64,000 bases of DNA, taken from positions 62,001 through 126,000 of the forward strand of contig NZ_PTJC01000005.1 of the NCBI RefSeq assembly GCF_002934605.1, given 5' to 3'. Below, piece by piece: positions 9,470-18,873 of the stretch (the stretch's first letter is position 1; each line of letters opens with the position of its first letter). The position numbers and the translations under genes were made by a program. Origin of the DNA: Neolewinella xylanilytica (GTDB taxonomy: Bacteria > Bacteroidota > Bacteroidia > Chitinophagales > Saprospiraceae). Below the pieces are notes generated by a model. It did no database searches. It saw nothing but the letters and a program-made list of their open reading frames with translations, and had not been told where the DNA came from.

Positions 9470-10426
9470 ATGTCCGTTTCCGCCCCCCGCACCATACCCC
9501 TCGTTAATCTCAGCCAGTTTGAAAAAGGCGATAAGGCCCAGCGTGAGGCTTTTGTCCAGGAGCTGGGCAATGCTTTTCACAACATCGGTTTCGTTGGCGT
9601 AACCGGTCACGGCATCGCGAAAGACCTGATCGACGACTTCTACGTTGCCGCTAAAAAATTCTTTGCCTTACCCGTCGAAACCAAGCGGAAGTACGAGGTC
9701 GAAGGAGCTGCCGGCCAGCGGGGGTATACGTCTTTCGGGAAGGAACACGCCAAGCAATCGCAGGTGGCGGACCTGAAAGAATTCTACCAAATCGGTCAGG
9801 AGGTCCGGGATCGCAGCAGTAACGTATTCGTTCCGAATCCCGAAGTGACCGAGGTTCCGCAGTTTATGTCGCTGGGCACCCAGCTGTACCGATCCTTCGA
9901 GGCGGCCGGGGGTAGCTTACTTCGGGCTATTTCCCTGTATTTGGGCCGCGATGAAAAGTACTTCGATGAGTATATCGTGGATGGGATGAGCATTCTCCGG
10001 GCCATCCACTACCCGCCCATCACCCAGGAGCCCAAAAGTGCCATTCGTGCCGAGCAGCACGAAGACATTAACCTGATTACCCTACTTGTCGGGGCCAGCG
10101 CCGGCGGTCTGGAGCTACAGAACACCGCGGGCGAGTGGCAGGAAATCGTGCCGGAGAACGACGAGATCGTCATCAACGTAGGCGATATGCTACAGCGCCT
10201 GACCAACAACTACCTGAAGAGTACCACTCACCGGGTCGTTAATCCGCCCCGGGAGCAGTGGCACGAGCCCCGCCTGTCCATCCCCTTCTTCCTCCACCCC
10301 CGCCCGGAGATGCGTCTGGACGTGCTACCCAGCACGGTAACCGATGATCGGCCCGTTGCCTACGAGCCCATTACGGCCGGGGAATACCTGGACGAGCGGT
10401 TACGCGAGATCGGGCTGAAAAAATAG
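9470..10426 (+). CDS. Isopenicillin N synthase-like Fe(II)-dependent oxygenase
   Basis: 318 residues, the normal length for this family of cytoplasmic Fe(II)/2-oxoglutarate-type dioxygenases. The N-terminal DIOX_N-like part (IPLVNLSQF, then GFVGVTGHGI) precedes a double-stranded beta helix. Iron ligands are H197 and D199 (QHEDINL) and H254 (THRVVNPP). R268 and S270 (RLS) match the RxS motif that holds the 2-oxoglutarate carboxylate. The start is ATG 9470. The upstream TATAAT-like sequence at about 9445 could be a promoter but lies close to the gene. The substrate is unknown; many bacterial homologues are annotated only by family. It is followed by a strong palindrome at 10451 that could end the transcript. 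Confidence 0.92.
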   Translation: MSVSAPRTIPLVNLSQFEKGDKAQREAFVQELGNAFHNIGFVGVTGHGIAKDLIDDFYVAAKKFFALPVETKRKYEVEGAAGQRGYTSFGKEHAKQSQVADLKEFYQIGQEVRDRSSNVFVPNPEVTEVPQFMSLGTQLYRSFEAAGGSLLRAISLYLGRDEKYFDEYIVDGMSILRAIHYPPITQEPKSAIRAEQHEDINLITLLVGASAGGLELQNTAGEWQEIVPENDEIVINVGDMLQRLTNNYLKSTTHRVVNPPREQWHEPRLSIPFFLHPRPEMRLDVLPSTVTDDRPVAYEPITAGEYLDERLREIGLKK

Positions 10427-10450
10427 GGCGGTGATCCCTTTAATGTGGGC

Positions 10451-10489
10451 TTTACGGGCCTGACACATCGGATGTGTCAGGCCCGTAAA
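10451..10489. repeat. Perfect palindrome, two 19-bp arms around one G
   Basis: Positions 10451-10469 are the exact reverse complement of 10471-10489, with a single G at 10470. The core is TGACACATC-G-GATGTGTCA. It lies 25 bp after the oxygenase stop in the gap between convergent genes. As RNA it would form a very stable hairpin from either strand, so a bidirectional terminator is plausible, although no long T run follows. A degenerate relative lies at 10637-10670. Confidence 0.8.
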
Positions 10490-10636
10490 TTATCGGCCAT
10501 TTTGGCATGCCTTTCCTGGTACAAAACCTTTCTTGCCCACCTCACTCACTACTGCTATTGCAGTGACAATATTTTTTATCATACTGGTATTCAGTATAAT
10601 ATGTATCCCCCATCTAAAATTTGACTGGGTTGCCAG

Positions 10637-10670
10637 GACCTGACACATCCGATGTCTATTCGATCAGGCC
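10637..10670. repeat. Degenerate relative of the 10451 palindrome
   Basis: Shares CCTGACACATC on the left and TCAGGCCC on the right with the element at 10451, but the middle is rebuilt and keeps only ACATC-C-GATGT plus an outer CCTGA/TCAGG pairing. It ends 1 bp before the stop of the hypothetical gene at 10672. Two related copies 180 bp apart flank an AT-richer stretch. Confidence 0.6.
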
Positions 10671-10671
10671 C

Positions 10672-11394
10672 TTACGAGACCGCGGCCAATTGAGGCTTAG
10701 CCTTAGCCTTTGCTTGTTTAGCGATTGAACCCTTGCCGATTGGTTTCGCCGCCTTCACCGTTTCGCTCCCGACGACTAATACCGCCAGGCCGTTATCCCG
10801 GGCCTTGAGGAAGGGTTCGAGGAGCAGCGGCTTCAGCAATTCCTGGGCGGGAAGGTAAGTGGGCCAGTCCCAGGGGTTAACGTAAAACAGCACCTGTAAA
10901 TGCCGGCAGAACGTCTCCAGTTCCTCGCCGGCTAGAATCAAGTAGTTCTCCGGCTTACCGTATATCAGATTTGCTAGGCCGGTGATCCAGTTCTTTTTCT
11001 CAGCCGGTGGGTTGTGGCGCCGACCCACGCCGGCCAGCGCGGTAAAAATCGTGGCGTCCTTGCCGTTGCGGTCGAGGTAGAAGCGAAGGAGCTTTTGCCA
11101 CTTCTCCACACTGGTGGCGGGCTGAACCAGTGGCTCGGATTCCATCACGTCACGGACGTATACGCGAATGTAGGCGTCCAGGTATTTCCAGTGCTTCTTA
11201 GCCAGGGAACCATAATCGTAATGGCCCTTCCCAAGGATCTCCAGAACTTCTTTCGTCAATGCTTTCCGATCGGGGCAGTCGCTTTCCGGCCCGCTTTGAA
11301 AGTTACGCAGTTTGGTCGCGCCGATGTGTGGGTCGAAAGCACCCTTTACAAAACGGGAGTAGTCGAAGGAATGGAGGGACCAGGAAGTAGGCAT
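10672..11394 (-). CDS. Hypothetical protein (240 aa)
   Basis: Not recognised. It is soluble with no signal peptide. Visible features are an aromatic-rich N-terminus (SWSLHSFDYSRFVKGAF), a helical middle (KWQKLLRFYLDR) and a very basic C-terminal tail rich in Lys, Ala and Gln (KGSIAKQAKAKAKPQ), which could bind nucleic acid. The start at 11394 is ATG. It is convergent with the oxygenase gene; the palindromic repeat pair lies in the gap and touches its 3' end. Upstream lies the 344-bp gap before the mannan locus. Real coding sequence is likely from length and codon use, but no function is proposed. Confidence 0.65.
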   Translation of the reverse strand: MPTSWSLHSFDYSRFVKGAFDPHIGATKLRNFQSGPESDCPDRKALTKEVLEILGKGHYDYGSLAKKHWKYLDAYIRVYVRDVMESEPLVQPATSVEKWQKLLRFYLDRNGKDATIFTALAGVGRRHNPPAEKKNWITGLANLIYGKPENYLILAGEELETFCRHLQVLFYVNPWDWPTYLPAQELLKPLLLEPFLKARDNGLAVLVVGSETVKAAKPIGKGSIAKQAKAKAKPQLAAVS

Positions 11395-11675
11395 GCGGGA
11401 CGGTTCGGCAGATCGTGCTTTCCGGTAAAAACCGGTACACCGATCTCAATGATAAAACTTCGTGTACGCGTACGGCCACAAGGAAGTACGCTAGTGGTAG
11501 GATAACGTCCGATCCCGCGGGTAATCGTATTACCGGAGCAGAATTTCGTGGGCGCGGTGCATCCAGTGCGGCCAACAGGCCCCGACGCTGACTCGGTCAC
11601 CGTCCGAATTCCGATCCGTCTTCCCGCCGTCAAATCAGAACGATCACCGAAGGAAAAGAAAAATTTCGCTTGCAT
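11395..11675. other. Non-coding region upstream of the mannan locus
   Basis: No convincing gene. It contains a 15-bp palindrome GGTAAT-CGT-ATTACC at 11520-11534, which could be a regulator site, and the palindromic word GTACGCGTAC near 11464. The LacI-type operator follows directly. Confidence 0.4.
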
Positions 11676-11693
11676 TACTAAAACGATTTAGTA
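11676..11693. promoter_or_regulatory. LacI-family operator upstream of susC
   Basis: TACTAAAACGATTTAGTA is an 18-bp near-perfect palindrome centred on CG, the hallmark of LacI-family sites; only the A/A pair flanking CG breaks symmetry. It ends 45 bp before the susC start. The same 12-bp core TAAAACGATTTA recurs at 22605-22624 at the other end of the locus. The LacI regulator at 22648-23682 is the obvious candidate ligand. Confidence 0.75.
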
Positions 11694-11738
11694 TGTTGGT
11701 GTGGGTTTTGGGTTTTTCGATCACTCTACACTTCGATT

Positions 11739-14700
11739 ATGCAAAAGAAAAAAACTGCGGGGCGCACGCTCCCCGGAAATCCGACCCCCGGGGTACGTGC
11801 CACCGGGTTTCTGAGGCCGTTTATAAGCTGCGTAGCTTTCCTCCTGTTCGGCTTGTCTACCCTGTCCGCACAGGAGGAAGCGGGTTTTCCGGTTAGGGGC
11901 ACGGTCGTGGATGGGGATGGTATCGGCCTTCCCGGGGTAACCGTTTACGAAGACGGTACCACCAACGGAACACAAACGGATATCGACGGCAATTACGCGC
12001 TGGAGGTAAGCTCGGAAACGGCTACGCTGGTATTCTCCTTCATCGGCATGGAAACCCTGGAGCGGCCGGTCGGGGGTCAATCCGTTGTGGATGTCACCCT
12101 GGCATCCGGGGTATCCACGCTCGACGAAGTGGTCGTAGTCGGCTACGGCACCCAGGCCCGCTCCCGGGTGGTGAGTGCCGTGGACCAGGTATCCGAGGAC
12201 GCCTTTGAAGGACGGCCGGTATCCAACACCACCCAGGCCCTGCAGGGGCAGTCGGCCAGCCTGGTCATTCAGCAACGGAACTCCGAGCCCGGCGCCGGGA
12301 TCAACATCAATATTCGCGGCGTCAGTACGCTGGGCAACAACAGTCCGCTGGTCGTTATCGACGGCATCGTGGGCGGTGACATCAATTCGCTGAATCCGGC
12401 GGACATCGCGAACGTATCCGTATTAAAGGATGCGGGAAGTGCGGCCATTTACGGATCGCGGGCCAGCAACGGGGTCATCCTCATCACCACCAAGCGCGGC
12501 CGCAAAAATCAGCAACTATCCGTCCAGTACAACGGACTGGTGGGCATCAACGAACCGACCTACTTCACCGAGCCGGTGTCGGCCTTCCAGAATGCGCTGC
12601 TGCGCAACGAAGCGGCCTTCAACAGCAACGAGAGCGCGGCCGTATTCACTCCGCAGCAGCTGCGGGAGATCGCCGAGCGGGGGGATCAGGAATGGTTTGC
12701 CGACGAAATCGTCCAGGACGCTCTGCAACAGAACCATACGCTCTCCGTCAGCGGGGGTAATGCCGCCACTACCTACCTGGTTTCGGCCGGTTACCTCGAC
12801 CAGGAGAGCAACTTCGTGGGACCCGACCGCGGCGTCCAGCGCTACAATTTCCGGGTGAACCTGTCTACGGAGGTCGAGCGCTTCAAACTGGCGTCCACCC
12901 TGTCCTACGCCAAGCAGCGCATTCGCGATCACTCCTTCAATACGAGCACGCTGATGGTCGATGCCTTCCGCACCCCGCTGTACTACAACCAGAAAGACAC
13001 CGCCGGCAATTACCTGACCAACGACGTCCTCCAACAGTTCAGCCCCCTCGGTATTCTCGAGGCCGGTGGCTTCCGGCAGTACGACAACGACGACCTCTTC
13101 GGCACCATCTCCGGCGAGCTGGAGGTGGCCCCGGGGCTGCGCCTGCGCGGCGTCTTCGGTGGTCGGCTGTACATCAATTCCCAGTACGCCCGGACCCTGC
13201 GGGTGGACTTCGAGCCCAAGGGCGTCTACGGCGAAGACCGTAATACCTACGACGAGGTGCGGCGCAACCTCGACCTGAACACCCAGCTGATCGCGGAATA
13301 CGGGACGACCTTCGGGGGCAACCACAACCTGGATGTCCTGGTCGGCGTGTCCAACGAAAACCACCAGGATCGCGGCATCGGTCTCTACCGCCGCTATACC
13401 GACCCCGACCTCGGCACGCCCACCACTACGACCGAAATCGAGGATAGAAGCTACAACTCCAACCAGAGCTCCTCGCGCAACAGCCTCAACTCCGCCTTCG
13501 GCCGCCTGTCGTATGCCTTTAGCGACAAGTACTTCGGGGAGTTCAGCTTCCGCTACGACGGCTCCTCCAAGTTCCGGGACGAGCTCCGGTGGGGCTTCTT
13601 CCCATCTGTATCGGTGGGCTACAACATCACGAACGAGACCTTTATGGAGGGCTACCGGGAGCGTTTTGGTAACGTCAAGTTTCGGGCCTCCTACGGCGTA
13701 CTCGGCAACCAGAACGTGGGCAACTACCAGTACCAGACCACCTACTTTACCTTCCAGAACGCCTACGTCTTCAATAACGCGGGCGTGAGCGGCGCGGGCT
13801 ACAACTTCGCGAACCCGAACCTGCTCTGGGAAAAAGCGGCCACCCTGAACATCGGGGCCGACCTCGATTTCTTCGACCGCGGCCTGACCATATCCGCCGA
13901 CTACTTCGATAAGATCACCTCGGACATTCTCGTCCCGCCGGCCGTGCCGGGGGTATACGGCACCGGACTACCCGATTTCAACGCGGGTAAGGTGCAGTCC
14001 CGCGGCTGGGAGGTCAGCGCGACCTACCGCCACTTCGGGGACATTTTCAACCACACCCTTCGCTTTAACCTGGGAGATACGAAGAACGAAGTACTCGACT
14101 TCCAGGGGAACGAGCGGTTGACCGGCGTGGAAGAACTCCAGGTGATCCTGCGGGAGGGCCTGCCCTTCAATTCCTACGTCGGCCTGATGCGGGACGGCTA
14201 CTTCCAGAACGTCCAGGAAATCGAGGAGAGCGCCGTGCCGGAGGGACTCACCCCGGTACCGGGCGACAATAAGTACGTCGACCTGAACAACGACGGCGTG
14301 ATTAACGACGAGGACAAGTTCGTCTTCGGTAACCCCTTCCCCCGCCTCACCTTCGGCGTGACCTACGCGGTGGACGTGGCCGGCTTCGACCTGAGCGTCT
14401 TCGTCCAGGGCGTCGGCAAGCGGACCATGATGATCCGCGGCGAGCAGGTGGAGCCCTTCCACTTCAACTACGGCGCGACGATGTACACCCACCAGCTGGA
14501 CTACTGGACGCCCCTCAATACCGACGCCCGCTACCCCAGGCTGGCGAACAACGGAACCCAGTCCATCACGAATAATTACCGCCGCGGATCGGATATGTAC
14601 CTCTACGACGGGGCCTACGCCCGCCTGAAGAACCTGCAAGTCGGGTACACCATCCCCGAGTCGGTCACCCAGCGAATCGGTATGGAGCGCTTCCGCCTCT

Positions 14701-14858
14701 ACTTTTCCGGCCAGAACCTGCTGACCTTTTCGAAGGTGGGATTCGTCGACCCCGAGCTATCGGAATTCGACGGCAACCTGACCAGCGGCGGTGCCAACAG
14801 CGGCCGCGCCTATCCCACCCTGATCTACTACGGCGTAGGCATCGACGCCACCTTTTAA
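11739..14858 (+). CDS. SusC-like TonB-dependent receptor of the mannan locus
   Basis: 1,039 residues, full length for the family. It is an outer-membrane barrel that imports oligosaccharides using TonB energy, with the SusD lipoprotein as lid. Order: signal peptide (about 1-45, ending TLSAQ), carboxypeptidase-D-like domain (about 50-130, PVRGTVVDGDGIGLPGVTV), TonB-box-like STLDEVVVVGYG, plug (about 145-255, with NIRGVSTLG and SVLKDAGSAAIYGSRASNG), then a 22-strand-type barrel ending YYGVGIDATF. It is the first gene of a co-directional six-gene locus, and the next start is 9 bp downstream. The LacI-type operator lies just upstream. The predicted cargo is alpha-mannan oligosaccharide, inferred from the GH76, GH125 and GH92 genes that follow. 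Confidence 0.97.
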   Translation: MQKKKTAGRTLPGNPTPGVRATGFLRPFISCVAFLLFGLSTLSAQEEAGFPVRGTVVDGDGIGLPGVTVYEDGTTNGTQTDIDGNYALEVSSETATLVFSFIGMETLERPVGGQSVVDVTLASGVSTLDEVVVVGYGTQARSRVVSAVDQVSEDAFEGRPVSNTTQALQGQSASLVIQQRNSEPGAGININIRGVSTLGNNSPLVVIDGIVGGDINSLNPADIANVSVLKDAGSAAIYGSRASNGVILITTKRGRKNQQLSVQYNGLVGINEPTYFTEPVSAFQNALLRNEAAFNSNESAAVFTPQQLREIAERGDQEWFADEIVQDALQQNHTLSVSGGNAATTYLVSAGYLDQESNFVGPDRGVQRYNFRVNLSTEVERFKLASTLSYAKQRIRDHSFNTSTLMVDAFRTPLYYNQKDTAGNYLTNDVLQQFSPLGILEAGGFRQYDNDDLFGTISGELEVAPGLRLRGVFGGRLYINSQYARTLRVDFEPKGVYGEDRNTYDEVRRNLDLNTQLIAEYGTTFGGNHNLDVLVGVSNENHQDRGIGLYRRYTDPDLGTPTTTTEIEDRSYNSNQSSSRNSLNSAFGRLSYAFSDKYFGEFSFRYDGSSKFRDELRWGFFPSVSVGYNITNETFMEGYRERFGNVKFRASYGVLGNQNVGNYQYQTTYFTFQNAYVFNNAGVSGAGYNFANPNLLWEKAATLNIGADLDFFDRGLTISADYFDKITSDILVPPAVPGVYGTGLPDFNAGKVQSRGWEVSATYRHFGDIFNHTLRFNLGDTKNEVLDFQGNERLTGVEELQVILREGLPFNSYVGLMRDGYFQNVQEIEESAVPEGLTPVPGDNKYVDLNNDGVINDEDKFVFGNPFPRLTFGVTYAVDVAGFDLSVFVQGVGKRTMMIRGEQVEPFHFNYGATMYTHQLDYWTPLNTDARYPRLANNGTQSITNNYRRGSDMYLYDGAYARLKNLQVGYTIPESVTQRIGMERFRLYFSGQNLLTFSKVGFVDPELSEFDGNLTSGGANSGRAYPTLIYYGVGIDATF

Positions 14859-14867
14859 ACGCAAGTC

Positions 14868-16481
14868 ATGAACAAGCTACCCTTTTACCCCAAGCTGTTG
14901 CTCCTGGCTGCCCTGCTGGCGGTCTCCGGCTGTGAAAAGCTGGACCTCATCCCGGAAAACACCTTCACGGATGCCAGTTACTGGACCAGTACGGAGAAGG
15001 CCCAGACCTTTTTGAATACGGCCTACTCCCAGCTGTACAGCAGCAACCATTTCTTCTACAACGAGGCACTGTCCGACAACGCCTATAACGGTCGCGGCGA
15101 CAACGCCGGCGCGGCTTCCATCGCCTCCGGTACCTACGACGCCTCGCTCGGCCGCATCCAGAGCGAGTGGGACGATCGTTACGCCGGTATCAAGACCTGT
15201 AACCTCTTCCTGCAGAACGTCGACCGGGTGCCCGATATGGACGAGGGACTGCGGGAACGCATGAAGGCCGAAGCCCGCTACCTCCGCGCCTGGCAGCATT
15301 TCATCCTGATGACCTGGTTCGGCGACGTCCCCCTGCTCGATAGCGACCCCACCATCGAGGAAGCACAGACCCTTTCGCGCACGCCGCGCAGCGAGGTGCT
15401 GGCCTTCGTACTGGAGGAGTTCCGCGCCGCCGCGGACGTGCTGCCCACCAAGGAGGAATACGGCGAAGCCGACCGCGGCCGGATCACGCAGGGCGCGGCC
15501 CTGGCTACCCTGGCCCGGGTGCACCTCTACGAAGGCAACTGGCAGGAGGTGGTCAACTACACCGAGCGACTGATGAGCGGCGAGGCGGGGAACTACGACC
15601 TGTTCTCTTCCTACTCCGGTCTCTTCCTCCCGCAGAACGAATACAGCGTCGAGGATATCCTGAGCATCCAGTACGTGCCCGAGTTGCGGACCTGGGGCGA
15701 GTTCTTCGACATGGCCCCACTCTCGGCCGGTGCCCGCCTGAACGCCCTGGCGCCTACGCAGGAACTGGTCGACAGCTACCGCACCCTGAACGGAGAGCCC
15801 ATCGGGGATCCCGCTTCCGGCTACGACGAGAGCGACCCCTACGAGAACCGCGACCCCCGGCTCGAGGCGACCATCGTATACCACGGTTACGAATGGACGG
15901 ACAACAGCGGCACCCACACGATCTACATCGAGCCGGGCTCTGACCCGGACAACCCCGTTGACGAGTATGCACCGGGTTCCTCCGCCAGCCCCACCGGCTA
16001 CTACACCCGCAAATACTTCGATCCGACGTACCAGTCCGGCCTCAGCTCCGGGCTCAACCTGATGCTCATCCGCTACGCCGACGTGCTGCTTATGTACGCC
16101 GAAGCAAAAATGGAACTCGGCGAGTTCGACCAGTCGGTCTGGGACCAGACCGTCCGGCGGCTCCGGGAGCGGGCGGGCTTCACCGATGCCCTGGCGCTGA
16201 ACTACGACGCCTCCCAGGACCTGCGGGAAGTCATCCGTAACGAGCGCCGCGTCGAACTGGCGATGGAGGGACTGCGCATTTTCGACATCCGCCGCTGGCG
16301 GATCGCCGAGGACGTGCTCAACGGCTGGGCCCACGGCGCGCGCTTCGGCCCGACCTCCGTCGACGATGGCTACGTGCGGGCGGACCTGCGCACCTTCGAT
16401 CCCACCAAGCACTACCTCTGGCCGATTCCGCGCGACGAACGCCTCATCAACGACAACCTTACCCAGAACCCCGGCTGGTAG
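14868..16481 (+). CDS. SusD-like glycan-binding lipoprotein
   Basis: 537 residues. A lipoprotein signal peptide with lipobox AVSGC places lipid on C22, so it should sit on the outer membrane above SusC. It then follows the RagB/SusD pattern: N-terminal TPR-like helices (YWTSTEKAQTFLNTAYSQLY; MKAEARYLRAWQHF) and the C-terminal part (LMLIRYADVLLMYAEAK; IRNERRVELAMEGLRIFDIRRW; LWPIPRDERLINDNLTQNPGW), which is a textbook SusD ending. It begins 9 bp after susC and is surely co-transcribed. It would bind mannan at the surface and pass it to SusC. No anomalies were seen. Confidence 0.97.
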   Translation: MNKLPFYPKLLLLAALLAVSGCEKLDLIPENTFTDASYWTSTEKAQTFLNTAYSQLYSSNHFFYNEALSDNAYNGRGDNAGAASIASGTYDASLGRIQSEWDDRYAGIKTCNLFLQNVDRVPDMDEGLRERMKAEARYLRAWQHFILMTWFGDVPLLDSDPTIEEAQTLSRTPRSEVLAFVLEEFRAAADVLPTKEEYGEADRGRITQGAALATLARVHLYEGNWQEVVNYTERLMSGEAGNYDLFSSYSGLFLPQNEYSVEDILSIQYVPELRTWGEFFDMAPLSAGARLNALAPTQELVDSYRTLNGEPIGDPASGYDESDPYENRDPRLEATIVYHGYEWTDNSGTHTIYIEPGSDPDNPVDEYAPGSSASPTGYYTRKYFDPTYQSGLSSGLNLMLIRYADVLLMYAEAKMELGEFDQSVWDQTVRRLRERAGFTDALALNYDASQDLREVIRNERRVELAMEGLRIFDIRRWRIAEDVLNGWAHGARFGPTSVDDGYVRADLRTFDPTKHYLWPIPRDERLINDNLTQNPGW

Positions 16482-16517
16482 CCCATCCGCCCTTCTCCAT
16501 TACTACAATCAACGATC

Positions 16518-17642
16518 ATGAAAACGACTCTTCTTAAGCTGTTCTTGCTGCTCCCGGTCTTCCTGTACGTGAGCTGCGACGACGAGGAAAGCTTCACGCT
16601 GGCGGAGGTCTCGGAGGTCGCCGACCTGTACGCCCCCGAAGACAACCGCTACTTTAACCTGGGCGCCCAGGGCTCCGCGCTCTTCGAATGGCAGGCCGCC
16701 AAGGCCGCCGACAACGGCGTGGTGCTCTACGACGTGGTCTTCGACGAGGAAGGCGGTGATTTTTCCGATCCGCTCTACGTCGTCGCTTCCGACGGCCGGG
16801 GCTTCGAGAATCAACTGACCCTGTCGTTCACCGAGCTCAACCAGATCGCCACCCTGGCCGGTATCGAGTCCGAAAGCACGGGCCGCCTCATCTGGACGGT
16901 CTGGAGCTCCAAGGGGCTCAACGTGAAACAGTCGTCCGTATTCCGGACGATCGAGGTCGAGCGCCCCGGCGGCTTTCCCACGCCGGACGAGCTGTTCCTC
17001 TACGGCTCGGCCACGGAGGCCGGGGAGGACATCAACGCGGCCCTGCCCCTGGTAAAGACCGGCGCGAATAGCTACGAAATCTACACTTCGCTGCAGCCGG
17101 GCACCTATCGCTTCGCTACGCGCCGGGCGGATAACGCCGAAACCTACTACATCGACGGCGAGAAACTGCGTGCCGACGGCGAAACGACCGTCACCGATGA
17201 AGAGCAGGTCTATCGACTCCGGCTCGATTTCAGCGACGGTTCGGTAACCATGGCCACCATCGATATGGTCGAGATTTGGTTCCCGCCCCGGGGCGAATAC
17301 CTCTTCGCCTTCGATTACGTCGGCAACGGAACCTGGCAGGCCGCCGACGAGCTCATCGAGTTTAAGGAGGAATCCTGGGGCCGCGACGAGCGCTATAAAT
17401 TCAAGTTTACCGTCACCAGCGATGGCAACACCAGCGAGGAGTGGTACGGCAGCACCAATGCCGACAACCAGCGCCCCGACGCCAATACCGGGGAATCCTA
17501 CTGGTATATGGTGCCGGTGAGCGACGACTACTGGGCCAACAGCTTCAAGTTCCCCACGGAGGCCGACGGGGCCACGGCGACGATGGAGATCATCTTCAAC
17601 GGTGAGGTGCCGGAGTATACCCACCGCATCATCGTAGAGTAA
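16518..17642 (+). CDS. SusE-like outer-membrane glycan-binding lipoprotein
   Basis: 374 residues. A short lipoprotein signal (LYVSC, lipid on C20) is followed by an N-terminal SusE-type immunoglobulin-like domain (LFEWQAAKAADNGVVLYDVVF, about 45-140). Two further beta domains resemble SusE/SusF carbohydrate modules (about 155-250, GSATEAGEDINAALPLVK; about 255-374, FAFDYVGNGTWQAADELI). Its place right after susD matches SusE/F position in other loci. It probably retains mannan fragments at the surface and has no catalytic motif. Family assignment by the SusE domain is good; exact ligand specificity is inferred from context. Confidence 0.88.
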   Translation: MKTTLLKLFLLLPVFLYVSCDDEESFTLAEVSEVADLYAPEDNRYFNLGAQGSALFEWQAAKAADNGVVLYDVVFDEEGGDFSDPLYVVASDGRGFENQLTLSFTELNQIATLAGIESESTGRLIWTVWSSKGLNVKQSSVFRTIEVERPGGFPTPDELFLYGSATEAGEDINAALPLVKTGANSYEIYTSLQPGTYRFATRRADNAETYYIDGEKLRADGETTVTDEEQVYRLRLDFSDGSVTMATIDMVEIWFPPRGEYLFAFDYVGNGTWQAADELIEFKEESWGRDERYKFKFTVTSDGNTSEEWYGSTNADNQRPDANTGESYWYMVPVSDDYWANSFKFPTEADGATATMEIIFNGEVPEYTHRIIVE

Positions 17643-17673
17643 GCCCCCATTGCCGCACCAAAAAACCGACCCC

Positions 17674-18837
17674 ATGCTATTCTTCCGTCTCCCCCTCCCT
17701 TACGTCCTCGCGGGCCTCTTTCTCGTCACCTTCCTGGCGTGTGAAAAGGACGAACCGATCCCCCTCCGCGATCCCACCGGGGGCGGGGAGGCCGTGACCT
17801 ACGACTGGGGCGCTACGGCCGATTCCGTGCAGGCCGCCACCTATACCACCTACCTGGGATCGGAAGGCACCTTCGTGGAAAATAACCAGGGCTCCAGCAC
17901 CTTCCAGTACTGGCCCAACGCCCACGTCCTGCACACGCTCGTAGACGGCTACGTACGCACCGGCGACCCGGCCTACCGCAACCGGATGATCGACCTCCTG
18001 CGCGGCATCGAGACCCGCAACGGAGGCACCTACTCCAACGTCTTCAACGACGACATGCTCTGGCTGGGCAACGCCAGCATGCGTGCCTACGAGGCGACGG
18101 ATAACCCGGAATACCTGGAAGTGGCCAAATTCCTCTGGAACGACGTGCTGGAAAGCCACAGCGACGTCTTCGGCGGCGGCATCAGCTGGAAAAAGGATAC
18201 CCCCTACTCCAAGAACGCCGTGTCCAACGGCCCGGCCATCGTACTCGCGATGCGCCTGTACGAGGCCGAGCAGGACAGCAGCTACCTGAACTGGGCCACC
18301 GAGCTCTACGCCTGGCAAAAGGCGAACCTGGTGGACCCGTCAACCGGCCTGGTCTGGGACAACATCTCCGAAACGAACGGGGAAGTGACGGTCAATAAAG
18401 ACTGGATCTTCACCTACAACCTGGGTACCTGGATCGGGGCCGGCCTGCGCCTCTACGACGCGACCGGCGACCGTACCTACCTGGACGACGCCCTGCGCTC
18501 CGGGCGGACCCTGCTCACCAGTCCGCAGCTCACCACCGAGGGCGTACTGCGCGACGAGGGCCAGGGCGACGGCGGGCTCTTCAAGGGCATCCTGGTGCGC
18601 TACTTCACCGAGCTGATCATGCACCCCGACGTGAGCGACGCCGACCGGGCCGATTTCCTGGAGTTCCTCACCTTTAACGCCCGTACGCTGTACAACCGCG
18701 GCCTGCAACGTCCCGAAATGCTGGCCGGACCGAACTGGGCCGCCCAGCCCGGCGACCGCACCGATCTGACTACCCAGATCAGCGCCGTCATGCTCATCGA
18801 AGCGATGGCCAAACTCGAAGCCGAAGGGTTTCTGTAA
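17674..18837 (+). CDS. GH76 endo-alpha-1,6-mannanase lipoprotein
   Basis: 387 residues. The lipoprotein signal MLFFRLPLPY...FLAC puts lipid on C23, consistent with a surface or periplasmic enzyme. The (alpha/alpha)6 GH76 fold is recognisable from repeated helical segments. The paired catalytic aspartates are D126 and D127 in SNVFNDDMLWLG, the GH76 signature; GGGISWK and FTYNLGTWIGAGLRLYDATG are also typical. It cuts the alpha-1,6-mannan backbone of fungal mannan. The start at 17674 was chosen for the lipobox; an in-frame TTG eight codons upstream is unlikely. It lies 31 bp after the SusE-like gene and is followed by the exo-acting GH125. Confidence 0.95.
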   Translation: MLFFRLPLPYVLAGLFLVTFLACEKDEPIPLRDPTGGGEAVTYDWGATADSVQAATYTTYLGSEGTFVENNQGSSTFQYWPNAHVLHTLVDGYVRTGDPAYRNRMIDLLRGIETRNGGTYSNVFNDDMLWLGNASMRAYEATDNPEYLEVAKFLWNDVLESHSDVFGGGISWKKDTPYSKNAVSNGPAIVLAMRLYEAEQDSSYLNWATELYAWQKANLVDPSTGLVWDNISETNGEVTVNKDWIFTYNLGTWIGAGLRLYDATGDRTYLDDALRSGRTLLTSPQLTTEGVLRDEGQGDGGLFKGILVRYFTELIMHPDVSDADRADFLEFLTFNARTLYNRGLQRPEMLAGPNWAAQPGDRTDLTTQISAVMLIEAMAKLEAEGFL

Positions 18838-18873
18838 GTACCTTACCGGTATCCAACCGCTAAATCGACACGC

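Noticed and set aside
10451-10489. LacI-type operator reading of the 39-bp palindrome
   Set aside because: The arms are far longer than an operator and the centre lacks the TAAAACGATTTA core; it lies between gene ends.
12516-13364. Minus-strand frame inside susC
   Set aside because: Shadow frame in GC-rich coding DNA without recognisable protein features.
14877-16412. Long open frame (511 codons) on the minus strand inside susD
   Set aside because: Antisense shadow caused by high GC; no domain features, while the plus strand encodes a complete SusD.
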